Positions 1-7,815 of a stretch of 64,000 nucleotides of DNA are shown here, one piece after another; positions within the stretch are counted from its first letter, which is position 1, and every line of letters begins with the position of its first letter. The DNA lies in contig NZ_LXKA01000382.1 in NCBI RefSeq assembly GCF_001645125.1, forward strand, positions 164,266 through 228,265. Reading direction: 5' to 3'. The position numbers and the translations under genes were made by a program. Source of the stretch: Paraburkholderia ginsengiterrae (GTDB taxonomy: Bacteria; Pseudomonadota; Gammaproteobacteria; Burkholderiales; Burkholderiaceae). Below the pieces are notes generated by a model that ran no database searches, was not told where the DNA came from, and saw nothing but the letters and a program-made list of their open reading frames with translations.

Positions 1-1
1 G

Positions 2-841
2 GTGGCGGGCGTGCTCGGCGGCCTCGTGTCCGGCTGGATCATGCGCGACATGGGCGGCGTGCTGGGCCTGTTCGGCTGGCAGTGGATGTTCGTGATCGAA
101 GGCGCGCCCGCGATCGTGCTCGGTCTGCTCGCTGCCTACTACCTGGTGGACGGCCCGCAGCACGCCACGTGGCTCAGCGCCGCGGAGAAAGCACAACTGC
201 TGGCGCAGCGCGATGAAGACCGCCGGCCTTCCTCAGATGCGCATTCGTCACGCTCGTTCATGCAGGCGTTGCGCAATCCGCGTGTGTATCTGTTCGCGTT
301 CATCTATTTTTCGCTGACCTGCGCGTCGTTGACGCTGAACTTCTGGATGCCGCTGATGATTCGCGACTTCGGCGTTCATGATGTGCTCGCAATCAGCTTG
401 TACACCGTGATTCCCAACGCGGTCGGCGCGGTGGGGCTGATCCTGATTGCGCGTCACTCGGATCGCCGTGGCGAACGCCGCCGGCATTTCGCCGTCTGCA
501 CGATTGGCGGCGGTGTGGCGCTCTCGTTGCTGACGCTTCATCTGAGCAGCTTTCCCGCGATGCTGGCGATTCTCTCGCTGGCTGCCGTGCTGATTTTCGC
601 GGCGCTGCCGATCTTCTGGACGGTACCGTCGGGTTATCTGTCCGGCACCGCGGCGGCGGCCGGCATCGCGTTGATCAGCAGCATCGGCATTACGAGCGGT
701 ATCGTCAGTCCCTGGGTGATCGGCATGATCAAGACGCACACCGGCAGCATGGACAACGCGCTGTATCTGCTCACCGCATTGCTGTTCGTCAGCGGAGCGG
801 CGTTGTTGCTGGGCGTGCCGAAAGACGCCAAACACGTTTGA
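2..841 (+). CDS. MFS transporter, C-terminal part (cut by window edge)
   Basis: Inner-membrane major facilitator transporter, probably of the anion:cation symporter type that takes up organic acids. The 279 visible residues hold about seven hydrophobic segments, the central cytoplasmic loop (roughly residues 55-85, charged and rich in Lys/Asp/Arg) and a second-half signature with the RHSDRRGERR stretch that follows the eighth helix. Family members are about 430 residues long, so roughly the first 150 are missing and the true start lies left of the window; the apparent GTG at position 2 is only the first in-frame start-like codon. It converges with the gene at 890-1369. The substrate cannot be told. 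Confidence 0.85.
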   Translation: MAGVLGGLVSGWIMRDMGGVLGLFGWQWMFVIEGAPAIVLGLLAAYYLVDGPQHATWLSAAEKAQLLAQRDEDRRPSSDAHSSRSFMQALRNPRVYLFAFIYFSLTCASLTLNFWMPLMIRDFGVHDVLAISLYTVIPNAVGAVGLILIARHSDRRGERRRHFAVCTIGGGVALSLLTLHLSSFPAMLAILSLAAVLIFAALPIFWTVPSGYLSGTAAAAGIALISSIGITSGIVSPWVIGMIKTHTGSMDNALYLLTALLFVSGAALLLGVPKDAKHV

Positions 842-889
842 TGCCGAATGCCGCACGCCGGTGCCAACGGCAGGCATCGGCTGGCTTCT

Positions 890-1369
890 TCAGTGCATGT
901 ACGTCACACGCCGTGCCTGCACGCTGAGTTCCACGCCGGCGTCGAGCAAGTCGATGGCGAACCAGCGAATCAGCTTCAACACGCCACTCACGGCGGGCGC
1001 TGGCAGCCACTCGCTCAACATGCGCAACGCCGCGCCGCTGTGGGTCTTTTGCAGCAGCGCGATGGTTTGCAGGACCACCGCCTCGTCCTTGCCGAGATCG
1101 CTCGCGCAACGGCAGCGCATGTCGAGCGGACGATACGACACGTGCATGAGCGAGCGCATCAGCAGATCGAAATGCTCGATGCCGTCGCGACGCAAGCCGG
1201 CACCGCTCAGAATGTCGCGCCAGTGCACGTCGCCGCGTGCCGTTTCGCAAGCGGGCCGCAGCCAGGTCCGAACGGCACTGAGAACGGTGCGTTCGGGCGT
1301 GTCGGCTGGATCGGCCGGATGGTCGTCGATCAGTTCGGGGCGGCTGCTGTATGGAGAGCGGAAATTCAT
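890..1369 (-). CDS. conserved hypothetical protein, possibly iron-regulated
   Basis: Soluble protein of 159 residues that I do not recognise. It has no signal peptide or membrane segment; a CRC-type pair of cysteines lies near the middle. The start at 1369 is chosen over an upstream ATG at 1453 because AGGAG stands five bases before it. A Fur-box-like palindrome lies about 115 bases upstream, between this gene and the divergent MFS gene, so iron control of one or both is plausible. The length, the clear ribosome binding site and third-position GC bias support a real gene; function is unknown. Confidence 0.6.
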   Translation of the reverse strand: MNFRSPYSSRPELIDDHPADPADTPERTVLSAVRTWLRPACETARGDVHWRDILSGAGLRRDGIEHFDLLMRSLMHVSYRPLDMRCRCASDLGKDEAVVLQTIALLQKTHSGAALRMLSEWLPAPAVSGVLKLIRWFAIDLLDAGVELSVQARRVTYMH

Positions 1370-1483
1370 CGTTGCTCCTGAATGGACGCGGTCCAATGAA
1401 TCGCGCGGGCGGGTGAGAGGGGCGCGCTGACGCGATTGGGTGGTGTTCGGCAAATGTTATGGACTGAATGATGAGCCAGTTCT

Positions 1484-1514
1484 CGTCTAAATGCAAATCA
1501 TTCTCATTTAGACG
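1484..1514. promoter_or_regulatory. Fur-box-like palindrome
   Basis: A perfect 10-base inverted repeat (CGTCTAAATG at 1484-1493, CATTTAGACG at 1505-1514) encloses CAAATCATTCT. The core AAATGCAAATCATTCTCATT matches the general GATAATGATAATCATTATC shape of Fur operators and is AT-rich in GC-rich surroundings. It sits between divergent genes at 1369 (minus) and 1710 (plus). Fur binding is inferred. Confidence 0.6.
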
Positions 1515-1709
1515 ATGGCATCATCGCATGAAACAGCATGCGTTCGACGGGGGGCTGCGAGACGTCCGCCGTGCAAGTGCTCGTTTTCGGCTATCAAAGG
1601 CAACTAACGGTCAAGCCCGCCCGCGGTCCCCGGATATGATGACGAAGTGCCAAATTCAACGTTCGCTGCAAAAGCGTTCTGCAGCCTCCTTGTCCACTTC
1701 CGCTAGCAC

Positions 1710-2945
1710 ATGCCGACCAAATCTCTCGATTCAGCATCGCCTCACACGGACACCGAAGCCGCGGAACGTTTGCCCACGCTGACGCTCGCCGCCGCGCTGT
1801 CGCTAGGCAGCGCGATCGCGTTGGGACTGGCCCGTTTCGCGTACGCGCTGCTGTTGCCGTCGATGAAACTCGATCTCGGCTGGAGCTTCGCGCAGGCGGG
1901 CGCGATGAACACGGCCAACGCCCTGGGTTATCTGCTCGGCGCACTGGCGTTTCCGCGGCTCGCGCACCGCTGGTCGGCCGGCGCGCTGTTCGGCGCCGGT
2001 TGCGCGGCAACCGCTGTGCTGATGGCGGTCAGTGGCCTGCTCGCCGACACACACTCGCTGCTGGTGTTGCGCGTGATTACCGGCGCGACCAGCGCGGCGG
2101 TTTTCATCAGCGGCGGCGTGCTGGCGGCGCGGCTGGCATCGGCTAGACCATACGATGCCGGGCTTGTGCTCGGCCTGTACTACGGCGGCACGGGATGGGG
2201 CATCGTGGCGTCGTCGGTGCTGGTGCCGTTCACGATCACCCAGGCCACCCACGGCTGGCAATCTGCGTGGTTCGCGCTGGCAGCGGCGTGCGCGGTGTTC
2301 TCCGCGGTGGCAATTGGCGCCGCGCGCAAAATCGAAAACAGGCATCCCGCGGCAGGGTCGGCCGCGCCCTCGCATGCGGCCGCCGATGCCCCGCGCTGGC
2401 CGCGTTTCAGCCTCGCATTGGCGGGCTATGGATTGTTCGGCGTCGGGTATATCGGCTACATGACGTTCATCGTGGCGCTGCTGCGCAACGCGGGCATGAG
2501 CGCGGCGGTCGTGACGGGCTTTTATCTGCTGCTCGGTGTCGCGACCGTGCTGTCGGCGCGAGTGTGGTCCGGGCTGCTCGATCGCATGCGCGGCGGCCAG
2601 GCGCTCGCCGTGCTCAACGCTTTGCTCGCGGTCGCGACGCTGCTGCCCGCGCTGTTCACGCAGCCGTGGGTCGCGTTCGTATCCGGCGTGCTGTTTGGCG
2701 CGACGTTTCTCTCCGCCGTGGCGTCGACCACGGCTTTCGTGCGCCACAACCTGCCCGCGAGCCACTGGGCCAAAGGCATCAGCGCTTTCACGATCGTGTT
2801 CGCATTCGGACAGATAGTCGGCCCGATGGTGATCGGCTGGGTCTCGGACGGCGCGGGTCTCGCACGCGGCCTCGTGTATTCCGCGCTGCTGCTCGGCGCG
2901 GGCGCGGTGTTGGCCGCGTGTCAGAAGCCGCTGCGCGCATCGTGA
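1710..2945 (+). CDS. YbfB/YjiJ family MFS transporter
   Basis: Twelve-helix inner-membrane transporter of 411 residues, the usual length for the YbfB/YjiJ branch of the major facilitator superfamily. After a short hydrophilic N-terminus the first helix carries the GLARFAYALLLPSM stretch typical of this branch, and a polar linker near residues 205-225 separates the two six-helix halves. No strong Shine-Dalgarno precedes the ATG at 1710, so the start is less certain. It converges on the Lrp/AsnC regulator at 2980-3453 and is divergent from the hypothetical gene at 890-1369 across the Fur-like palindrome. Substrate unknown; efflux of a small organic molecule is the general guess for the family. 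Confidence 0.85.
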   Translation: MPTKSLDSASPHTDTEAAERLPTLTLAAALSLGSAIALGLARFAYALLLPSMKLDLGWSFAQAGAMNTANALGYLLGALAFPRLAHRWSAGALFGAGCAATAVLMAVSGLLADTHSLLVLRVITGATSAAVFISGGVLAARLASARPYDAGLVLGLYYGGTGWGIVASSVLVPFTITQATHGWQSAWFALAAACAVFSAVAIGAARKIENRHPAAGSAAPSHAAADAPRWPRFSLALAGYGLFGVGYIGYMTFIVALLRNAGMSAAVVTGFYLLLGVATVLSARVWSGLLDRMRGGQALAVLNALLAVATLLPALFTQPWVAFVSGVLFGATFLSAVASTTAFVRHNLPASHWAKGISAFTIVFAFGQIVGPMVIGWVSDGAGLARGLVYSALLLGAGAVLAACQKPLRAS

Positions 2946-2979
2946 CGTTGCACGCTCGGGCCTTCGCGCGTTACACCGG

Positions 2980-3453
2980 CTACACCTGCACGGACGGGAT
3001 GCTCTTCATGCACCGCAGCGCGAACATCGAACGGCTGTGACGGATGCCGGCGATCTTGTAGAGCTTCTCGCGCAGAAACCGCTCGTAGCCGGCCGTGCCG
3101 TCCACCGCTACTTTCACCAGATAGTCGTAGTCACCCGACACGAGATACGCCTCGAGCACTTCGGTCAGCGTCGCCAGTTCGGCGCCGAAGCGGGCGAGGG
3201 CGTCCTCGTCGTGACGGTTCAGTGTGACCTCGAGCAGCACCACGTCCGCGAAACCGAGCTTCTGCTGATCGAGCAGTGCAACGTAGCCACGGATATACCC
3301 CTCGGTTTCCAATTGACGCGTGCGATTCCAGCATGCGGTGGTCGACATGCCGACCAGTTCGGCGAGTTCAGCATTGCTCAGGCGCGCGTTCTTCTGCAAC
3401 TCGCGCATGATCTTGCGGTCCTGGTTGTCCAGCGGGCGATTTCGGGTGGTCAT
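2980..3453 (-). CDS. Lrp/AsnC family transcriptional regulator
   Basis: DNA-binding regulator of 157 residues with the standard Lrp layout. An N-terminal winged helix-turn-helix starts at LDNQDRKIMRELQ and contains the recognition helix MSTTACWNRTRQLE. A C-terminal RAM/ligand domain carries the GDYDYLVKV motif that lines the effector pocket. Members form octamers or dimers and respond to amino acids or related metabolites. The ATG at 3453 is preferred because it gives the normal N-terminus; a longer form from 3486 is possible and neither has a clear ribosome binding site. Its target is unknown; the convergent MFS gene and its own promoter are candidates. Confidence 0.9.
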   Translation of the reverse strand: MTTRNRPLDNQDRKIMRELQKNARLSNAELAELVGMSTTACWNRTRQLETEGYIRGYVALLDQQKLGFADVVLLEVTLNRHDEDALARFGAELATLTEVLEAYLVSGDYDYLVKVAVDGTAGYERFLREKLYKIAGIRHSRSMFALRCMKSIPSVQV

Positions 3454-3583
3454 GGTGTGTCTGGAAGCTTGTACTGGAAAATGCAATTTTAGCGGAAGAT
3501 CGTTCTGGTATCGGTCAGACGATAGATCGCTTTAAGAAGCCTATCCAGCCTGGGTCCCGGTATATTTTCACCATGCATTCATG

Positions 3584-3711
3584 CCCGGGACAACCGTCCG
3601 GGTCGCGGTCTTCGCGCCCGCGGCCTCATGCGGCCACAAGCTGCCCTCCGGTGTCTCGCCGCCTTCACAGGAAGGCGGCACGCGGACGAATTCCGGCGCC
3701 ACCAGCGCCGG
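3584..3711 (+). other. hairpin-rich leader upstream of a small gene
   Basis: The 389-base stretch between 3454 and 3842 has no recognisable gene but several strong stem-loops. They are CCCGGGAC/GTCCGGG at 3584-3602 (one bulge), GGCC/GGCC at 3622-3635, GCCGCCTT/AAGGCGGC at 3658-3679 (perfect 8 bp, 6-base loop), and CCGGCGC/GCGCCGG at 3693-3711 (perfect 7 bp, 5-base loop). They precede the small gene at 3843 on the same strand. This could be an untranslated leader, a riboswitch-like element or a small RNA. I could not match it to a known riboswitch consensus. Confidence 0.35.
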
Positions 3712-3842
3712 AGCGCGCACCCGCCGGGCATGGATGCATCTTCCCGCCGGCTGCGTTGCGCACGCCACGCCTCGAAACCCGATTGACTAACGATGACGCA
3801 CGCAAGCCCTTGCCCGCGTGATTTTTCACATCGGGAGAGGAC

Positions 3843-3989
3843 ATGGATTCTCGTGTGTATCTGCTGGCGGCAACAGTGTCGTTGGCCTTAGGCAGCGTGG
3901 TAGTGGAAGTCGCAGCGTGTCTCGCCTGGACCTCGGCCAGCGTCGCCATGCCGGTACGTGAACACGCTCCGCAACATGCGCGTCACTGA
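3843..3989 (+). CDS. small hydrophobic protein (48 aa), unknown
   Basis: Short open frame encoding 48 residues: MDSRVYLL, then a hydrophobic stretch of about 28 residues (LAATVSLALGSVVVEVAACL and on), ending in a basic, His-rich tail. A good GGGAGAGG ribosome binding site stands just before the ATG. The hydrophobic stretch suggests a membrane-anchored or exported peptide. It follows the hairpin-rich leader at 3584-3711 and converges with the DHA2 efflux gene. No homologue recognised; it could also be a leader peptide. Confidence 0.45.
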   Translation: MDSRVYLLAATVSLALGSVVVEVAACLAWTSASVAMPVREHAPQHARH

Positions 3990-4019
3990 AGATGCGCGAG
4001 TCGAAGCAGCGGCAGGCGT

Positions 4020-5657
4020 CTACAGCGCCGTACCGTGCGGAGGGAGCGCGTCGGCGGGTGATTGCCCATCTGGCGCGAGGCCGGTTTCAGCATAGACGAT
4101 CTGCACCGGCGGGACGAACCACGCGAGACAAAGTCCGACCAGCGTGGCGGCGCAAGCCATCAGAATGCCGATGTGTATCGACTGCACGAGCGCATCGCGC
4201 GCGGAATGCATCATGGCGTCGCCCGCATGGCCGGCGCTCACCAGGCGGTTGATCAGCGCGGCCTGCTCCGCGCGATCCACCAGCAACTCCGGGCTGGCGA
4301 ATGACTTGAACCACTGCGTCGCCTGATACGAATCGAGCGAACGATGCACGCCTTGCGAGTAGAGATGGCCGAGCAACGCACCGGTCAGCACGGTGCCGAG
4401 CATGCCGCCGAACGTGCGCAGCGACTGAAGGAGCGCGGTGGCTGCGCCCACATGATCCCGGTCGACGATCTGCTGCGAGCACACCGTCAGACTGGTCGCG
4501 ACGAGACCAAGCCCGAGTCCGCTCAGGCCCATGCACGACATCCACACGAGATGCGGCTCGTTGCCATGCAGCGCGACCACGCTGAGGCAGGCGAGCGCGG
4601 ACAGCGCAAACCCCACATACATGATGCCGTTCGCGCGGCGAATTCGTGTGACGATACGATTGTTGACCACGCTGCCTATCGTCGTACCGAGCAGGAGCGG
4701 CGTGATCAGCATGCCCGAGGCATGCGCGGACATGGCGTAGCCGCCCTGAAACAGCAACGGCACGTAGAACACCAGCGAAAAGAGCGCGAAGCCCCCGAGC
4801 GCCGCCATGGCGAAGAGCGCTGACAGTTTGCGGTCCATCAGCATGTCCACGGGCACGATCGGATAGCCGATGCGCCGCTCCCATAGCCAGAGAATGAGCC
4901 CGCAAGTGGTCGATATGATGGCCAGCACGATTGTCGTCGTGTCGAAGCCGCGTTTCGGCAACAGTTCGATCAGGAGTTGCACTGAACCGAACGTGACGGC
5001 AAGCACGAATGCACCGAGCCAGTCGAGCCGCACGGGGCCTTTATGCCGCAGATGGCGCAGCGGCGGCACAAAGCGCTGCACGAAAAATAGCGAAGCAATC
5101 CCGACCGGCACGTTGACGAAAAACACCAGACGCCAGCCGCCATACTGCGTCAACAGTCCGCCCAATGTTGGCCCGACCATATTGGCTACGCCGAACGCGG
5201 AAGTGACGAAAACCAGCCAGCGCAGCCGCAGTTTCGGATTGGGGAACAGATCGGCGACGGTGGCGAACACCGTGCCGATCAGAATGCCGCCGCCGATGCC
5301 TTGCAGGCCGCGCGAGATCACCAGCAGCAGCATGCTGGAGGCGAATCCGCACAAGACGGACGCGCCGGTGAACAGCAGGATCGCGGCGATCAGAAACGGC
5401 TTGCGGCCAAACAGATCGCCGAGCCGCCCGAAGATCGGAATGGTGATGACGGAGGCCAGCATGTACGACGTCGCGACCCACGCGTACAGGTCGAAACCCT
5501 TCAGGTCGGCGACGATACGTGGCAGTGCGGTTCCGACAATGGTTTGATCCAGCGCCACCAGCATGGCCACGAACGCAATGCCGAGCATCGCGAGAAACGA
5601 TTCGCGAAACGGCAGCAGTTGACCGCCAGGGAGAGGCGCCGGGAGCTCTGGAGTCAT
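4020..5657 (-). CDS. DHA2 family drug:H+ antiporter (EmrB/QacA type)
   Basis: Inner-membrane multidrug efflux protein of 545 residues with about 14 hydrophobic segments, the length and topology of the DHA2 branch. The first half shows the antiporter signatures LDQTIVGTALPRI in helix 1, GRLGDLFGRKP in loop 2-3 (motif A) and GVANMVGPTLGG in helix 5 (motif C, typical of exporters). It lies seven bases after the DUF3303 gene, which is probably co-transcribed from a promoter upstream of 5952. No HlyD/EmrA-type adaptor is adjacent, so it probably exports into the periplasm alone. Substrate range unknown. Confidence 0.9.
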   Translation of the reverse strand: MTPELPAPLPGGQLLPFRESFLAMLGIAFVAMLVALDQTIVGTALPRIVADLKGFDLYAWVATSYMLASVITIPIFGRLGDLFGRKPFLIAAILLFTGASVLCGFASSMLLLVISRGLQGIGGGILIGTVFATVADLFPNPKLRLRWLVFVTSAFGVANMVGPTLGGLLTQYGGWRLVFFVNVPVGIASLFFVQRFVPPLRHLRHKGPVRLDWLGAFVLAVTFGSVQLLIELLPKRGFDTTTIVLAIISTTCGLILWLWERRIGYPIVPVDMLMDRKLSALFAMAALGGFALFSLVFYVPLLFQGGYAMSAHASGMLITPLLLGTTIGSVVNNRIVTRIRRANGIMYVGFALSALACLSVVALHGNEPHLVWMSCMGLSGLGLGLVATSLTVCSQQIVDRDHVGAATALLQSLRTFGGMLGTVLTGALLGHLYSQGVHRSLDSYQATQWFKSFASPELLVDRAEQAALINRLVSAGHAGDAMMHSARDALVQSIHIGILMACAATLVGLCLAWFVPPVQIVYAETGLAPDGQSPADALPPHGTAL

Positions 5658-5664
5658 GAGGTAC

Positions 5665-5952
5665 TTACTGTTGATGGGTTGCCTGATGTTTGGCGAGTGC
5701 CGCGCCCAGGTCTTCGTCGGTCATGGCCGGGAAGATGCTCATGGTCAGCAAGTCACCCCATTCGAGCGCCAGTGCCGAGATGCCTCGGGTGTCCTCCGCC
5801 TCGACGACCGCGAAGCCATGCAATCCGCCAATCGCATGCCAACGTCCCAGCAATTTGACACCGTCCGGTGTTTGACCACCGGTCTTCATGAAGCGTTCGA
5901 TAACGGAACCCTCCGCAGTCGGCAGACCGTTCCACTGGACGATGAATTTCAT
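5665..5952 (-). CDS. DUF3303 family protein
   Basis: Small soluble protein of 95 residues of the DUF3303 type, a dimeric alpha-beta barrel-like fold of unknown function. It begins MKFIVQWNGLP and carries the RWHAIGGLHGFAVVEAED strand that typifies the family. The start at 5952 is set by GGAG seven bases upstream; a longer reading from 6066 lacks support. The stop lies seven bases before the DHA2 efflux gene on the same strand, so the two form a likely operon. A role in the efflux function is only suggested by position. Confidence 0.8.
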   Translation of the reverse strand: MKFIVQWNGLPTAEGSVIERFMKTGGQTPDGVKLLGRWHAIGGLHGFAVVEAEDTRGISALALEWGDLLTMSIFPAMTDEDLGAALAKHQATHQQ

Positions 5953-6348
5953 GGTGTGTCTCCAATTCGAATCCGCGATGCCGGCTCGTGGCGTGCCGAA
6001 ATCTCTTTTGCGCCGGCAAGCTGTCCGGATAGCACGCGCTATTGGCGGGCAGCAGGAAAAAACCACGTGGCGTCCTAAGCATCATAGGTGAGCGAAAGGT
6101 CGGCGTCGTCGCCACGTGCGGACATTCACCAGGCGAATTGAACAGACCCACTTGACCTGGATCGCGCGAGCAGGGCCTGTTTCCAATTGCGGCCGATTCG
6201 CGCGTCCTACAGGTAGGCACCCTTGATGGCGATTTTCCAAGATGTCGGTGACGCTCGACGAACCTGCAATCGGACGGACGTATTCGGTGAAGCGCTGCGA
6301 GGCGTGCACAGACGGCCGGTTGACGGCGTGTCGATTGCCACATGAGCA

Positions 6349-6377
6349 AACGGCACGCGGATCTGGCGCGTGCCGTT
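6349..6377 (-). terminator. 11-bp perfect hairpin downstream of the peptide operon
   Basis: AACGGCACGCG and CGCGTGCCGTT pair perfectly around a 7-base loop, 38 bases beyond the stop of the minus-strand peptide gene 6416-6625. Only a short T run follows, so it may act as a terminator or 3-prime end stabiliser. The rest of the gene-free stretch 5953-6415 shows nothing else I can name. Confidence 0.5.
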
Positions 6378-6415
6378 TCGATGAAGCTAATTGCGCGGAC
6401 TGGTGGCGAGATGCG

Positions 6416-6625
6416 TTAGGTTTTGCGCTGCATGGCCGCCTTGACAATGGTCTGATGAGCCGCGGGGAACCCGGGCGGGTATTCCACCACGCGTGCCGAA
6501 GCCGGCACCAGTGGCGCGGCGACATTAAGGCGCGCGCCGATGCGCGCACCGCCGACTATGGCCGCCATCGCTTGACGGTCCAGTTCGACGCTGTCCGTGA
6601 GGTCCTTGATGATGAGCTTGGCCAT
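6416..6625 (-). CDS. double-glycine leader peptide A (69 aa)
   Basis: Small secreted-peptide precursor. Residues 1-25 match the leader shared by five genes of this island (MAKLIIKDLTDSVELDRQAM, then AAIVGG), ending at a Gly-Gly where a C39 peptidase would cut. The tail, about 44 residues, starts ARIGARLNVAAP and is Ala/Pro-rich with a basic C-terminus, unlike the Asn-rich tails of its paralogues. The start at 6625 is fixed by GGAG upstream and by the leader match. It is last in the minus-strand series C (7206-7484), B (6833-7117), A, probably transcribed together from the sigma-54 site at 7560-7574, though 207 bases separate it from B. The C39 transporter at 20842-23898 is the expected exporter. 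Confidence 0.75.
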   Translation of the reverse strand: MAKLIIKDLTDSVELDRQAMAAIVGGARIGARLNVAAPLVPASARVVEYPPGFPAAHQTIVKAAMQRKT

Positions 6626-6756
6626 GGAGGCTCCTACAAAGAAATCGAGCGGCCGGCCGGGGTGATGCTCCGGTCGCCGCTCGGGTGTGTCGTGAAGTGT
6701 GCAGAGGTCTCGTCGCACTATCAGTATAGGAAACAGGCTTGCCGCTTGCCGGCTGA

Positions 6757-6792
6757 TTGCGACGCGGCTTGCGACCCGGCTTGCGACGCGGC
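6757..6792. repeat. three tandem 12-base units
   Basis: Units TTGCGACGCGGC, TTGCGACCCGGC and TTGCGACGCGGC stand head to tail between peptide genes A and B, with one substitution in the middle copy. A short CTTGCCG doublet precedes them. The stretch is not in a convincing coding frame. It may vary in copy number by slippage, altering spacing between the two peptide genes. Confidence 0.7.
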
Positions 6793-6832
6793 GGCAGTAG
6801 GGAAGTCCCCCGGCCCTTGCTACCGCCGGCCG

Positions 6833-7117
6833 TCACACGAAGGCGTTATTGGAGCCCCACAGCGCCGGGCTGACGTTCAGATTGGGCGGAATGAAATTCG
6901 CGCCGATCACGCCGATGTTATTGAGTGCGGCCACGTTCACGTTTTGCGTCTGGATGAGGTTCTGGTTCACGGAGACGTTGATGTTGGCGAGGGTGCCGAG
7001 ACCGGCCAGGGAAGGCAGGCCGGGCACGCTGCCGCCGGTGCCGCCGGCCACCGCCGACATGGCGCGGCGGTCGAGCTCGCGAGTGCTGGACAGATCGCGA
7101 ATCATGAGGGATGACAT
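6833..7117 (-). CDS. double-glycine leader peptide B (94 aa)
   Basis: Precursor of a secreted peptide. The leader (MSSLMIRDLSSTRELDRRAM, then SAVAGG) ends at Gly-Gly near residue 26. The mature part, about 68 residues, opens with a Gly/Pro-rich stretch and then alternates Asn and Val (NINVSVNQNL, QTQNVNVAAL), a pattern expected to form beta strands and reminiscent of secreted beta-solenoid or amyloid-like repeats. It has no cysteine. The start at 7117 has GGAG seven bases upstream. It lies 88 bases after peptide C and 207 before peptide A on the same strand. Export through the C39 ABC transporter of the island is inferred from the leader type. Confidence 0.8.
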   Translation of the reverse strand: MSSLMIRDLSSTRELDRRAMSAVAGGTGGSVPGLPSLAGLGTLANINVSVNQNLIQTQNVNVAALNNIGVIGANFIPPNLNVSPALWGSNNAFV

Positions 7118-7205
7118 GGTGATTCTCCAAAAGTGCGCGGAAGACGGGCGTGCTCAGCGGGAGGCGAAGCGGGCCGGCGAGCCGGACGCTTCGCCTGGGG
7201 GTGCC

Positions 7206-7484
7206 TTACACCTTGATGTTGTTGCTCGTGTTGACGCAGGGGTTGATCGTCGAGGTAATGCAATTGGCGAGCGCGACGTTGTTGCCGTTGGCGTTTTCGA
7301 TGTTCACTCCGCCGGTGATGAACTGGGAGGCGGTAACCGTCTTGCTTTCGTTCGGCGCGTAGACCGGGCTGAAGTTGAAGTACGACGTCGGGTAGCCGTA
7401 GCTGTAGCCGCCGCGCACGGCGCTCATGGCGCGGCCGTCGAGTTCTTCGGTGATGGACAGGTCTTTGATCATCAGCGTGTTCAT
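7206..7484 (-). CDS. double-glycine leader peptide C (92 aa)
   Basis: Precursor of a secreted peptide. The leader MNTLMIKDLSITEELDGRAM, then SAVRGG, is identical to that of peptide D (13800-14093) at both protein and DNA level. The tail begins with Tyr/Gly-rich YSYGYPTSYFNF and continues with an Asn/Thr/Ser-rich segment that holds two cysteines 8 residues apart (NCITSTINPC), possibly a disulfide. The start at 7484 follows AGGAG by seven bases. A sigma-54 type promoter lies at 7560-7574, giving a leader RNA of roughly 60-65 bases. It is first of the C-B-A series and divergent from the Ser/Thr kinase at 7816. Confidence 0.85.
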   Translation of the reverse strand: MNTLMIKDLSITEELDGRAMSAVRGGYSYGYPTSYFNFSPVYAPNESKTVTASQFITGGVNIENANGNNVALANCITSTINPCVNTSNNIKV

Positions 7485-7574
7485 GGCAAATCTCCTGGAA
7501 GGAATGGTCGCAGTCTTGCGGTGGGTTTCGAGCAACTTGTCTGCTCGTACGTCACTAACGCATGGGCCGTGCCA
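7395..7574 (-). repeat. 180-bp inverted duplicate (copy 1): promoter plus leader of peptide C
   Basis: This segment matches 13710-13889 in opposite orientation, with three mismatches that I count, all in the first 40 bases from the promoter. It spans the -24/-12 element, the whole untranslated leader, the ribosome binding site and the first 30 codons. Two such copies 6.2 kb apart in inverted orientation could recombine and flip the segment between them. Confidence 0.9.
7560..7574 (-). promoter_or_regulatory. sigma-54 type promoter of peptide C
   Basis: On the minus strand the sequence TGGCACGGCCCATGC has GG at -24 and GC at -12 separated by ten bases, against consensus TGGCAC-N5-TTGC. It lies about 76 bases before the start codon of peptide C. 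The same element stands before peptide D, and the island encodes its own sigma-54 activator (23901-25253). Confidence 0.75.
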
Positions 7575-7815
7575 GTCTTATTCAAGGTTCCTAAGAAAAT
7601 TGCAGATGGCTTGATGCACAAGGCTTTCATGCGGGCCACCAAGGTTGCGCACGGTCTGCCGCCGCGCATCACAGGTACTCGGCTGACGGCGCACACCCGA
7701 CAGACCCTGGCGGGCTGTTGGCTCACGCACGACACCCGCGTGCTACGCGGGCAGCGGGGCAATCCTGGTTTGCGAAAGGGCGGGCCGGGGACTAGTATCG
7801 AAACGGCACATGTAA

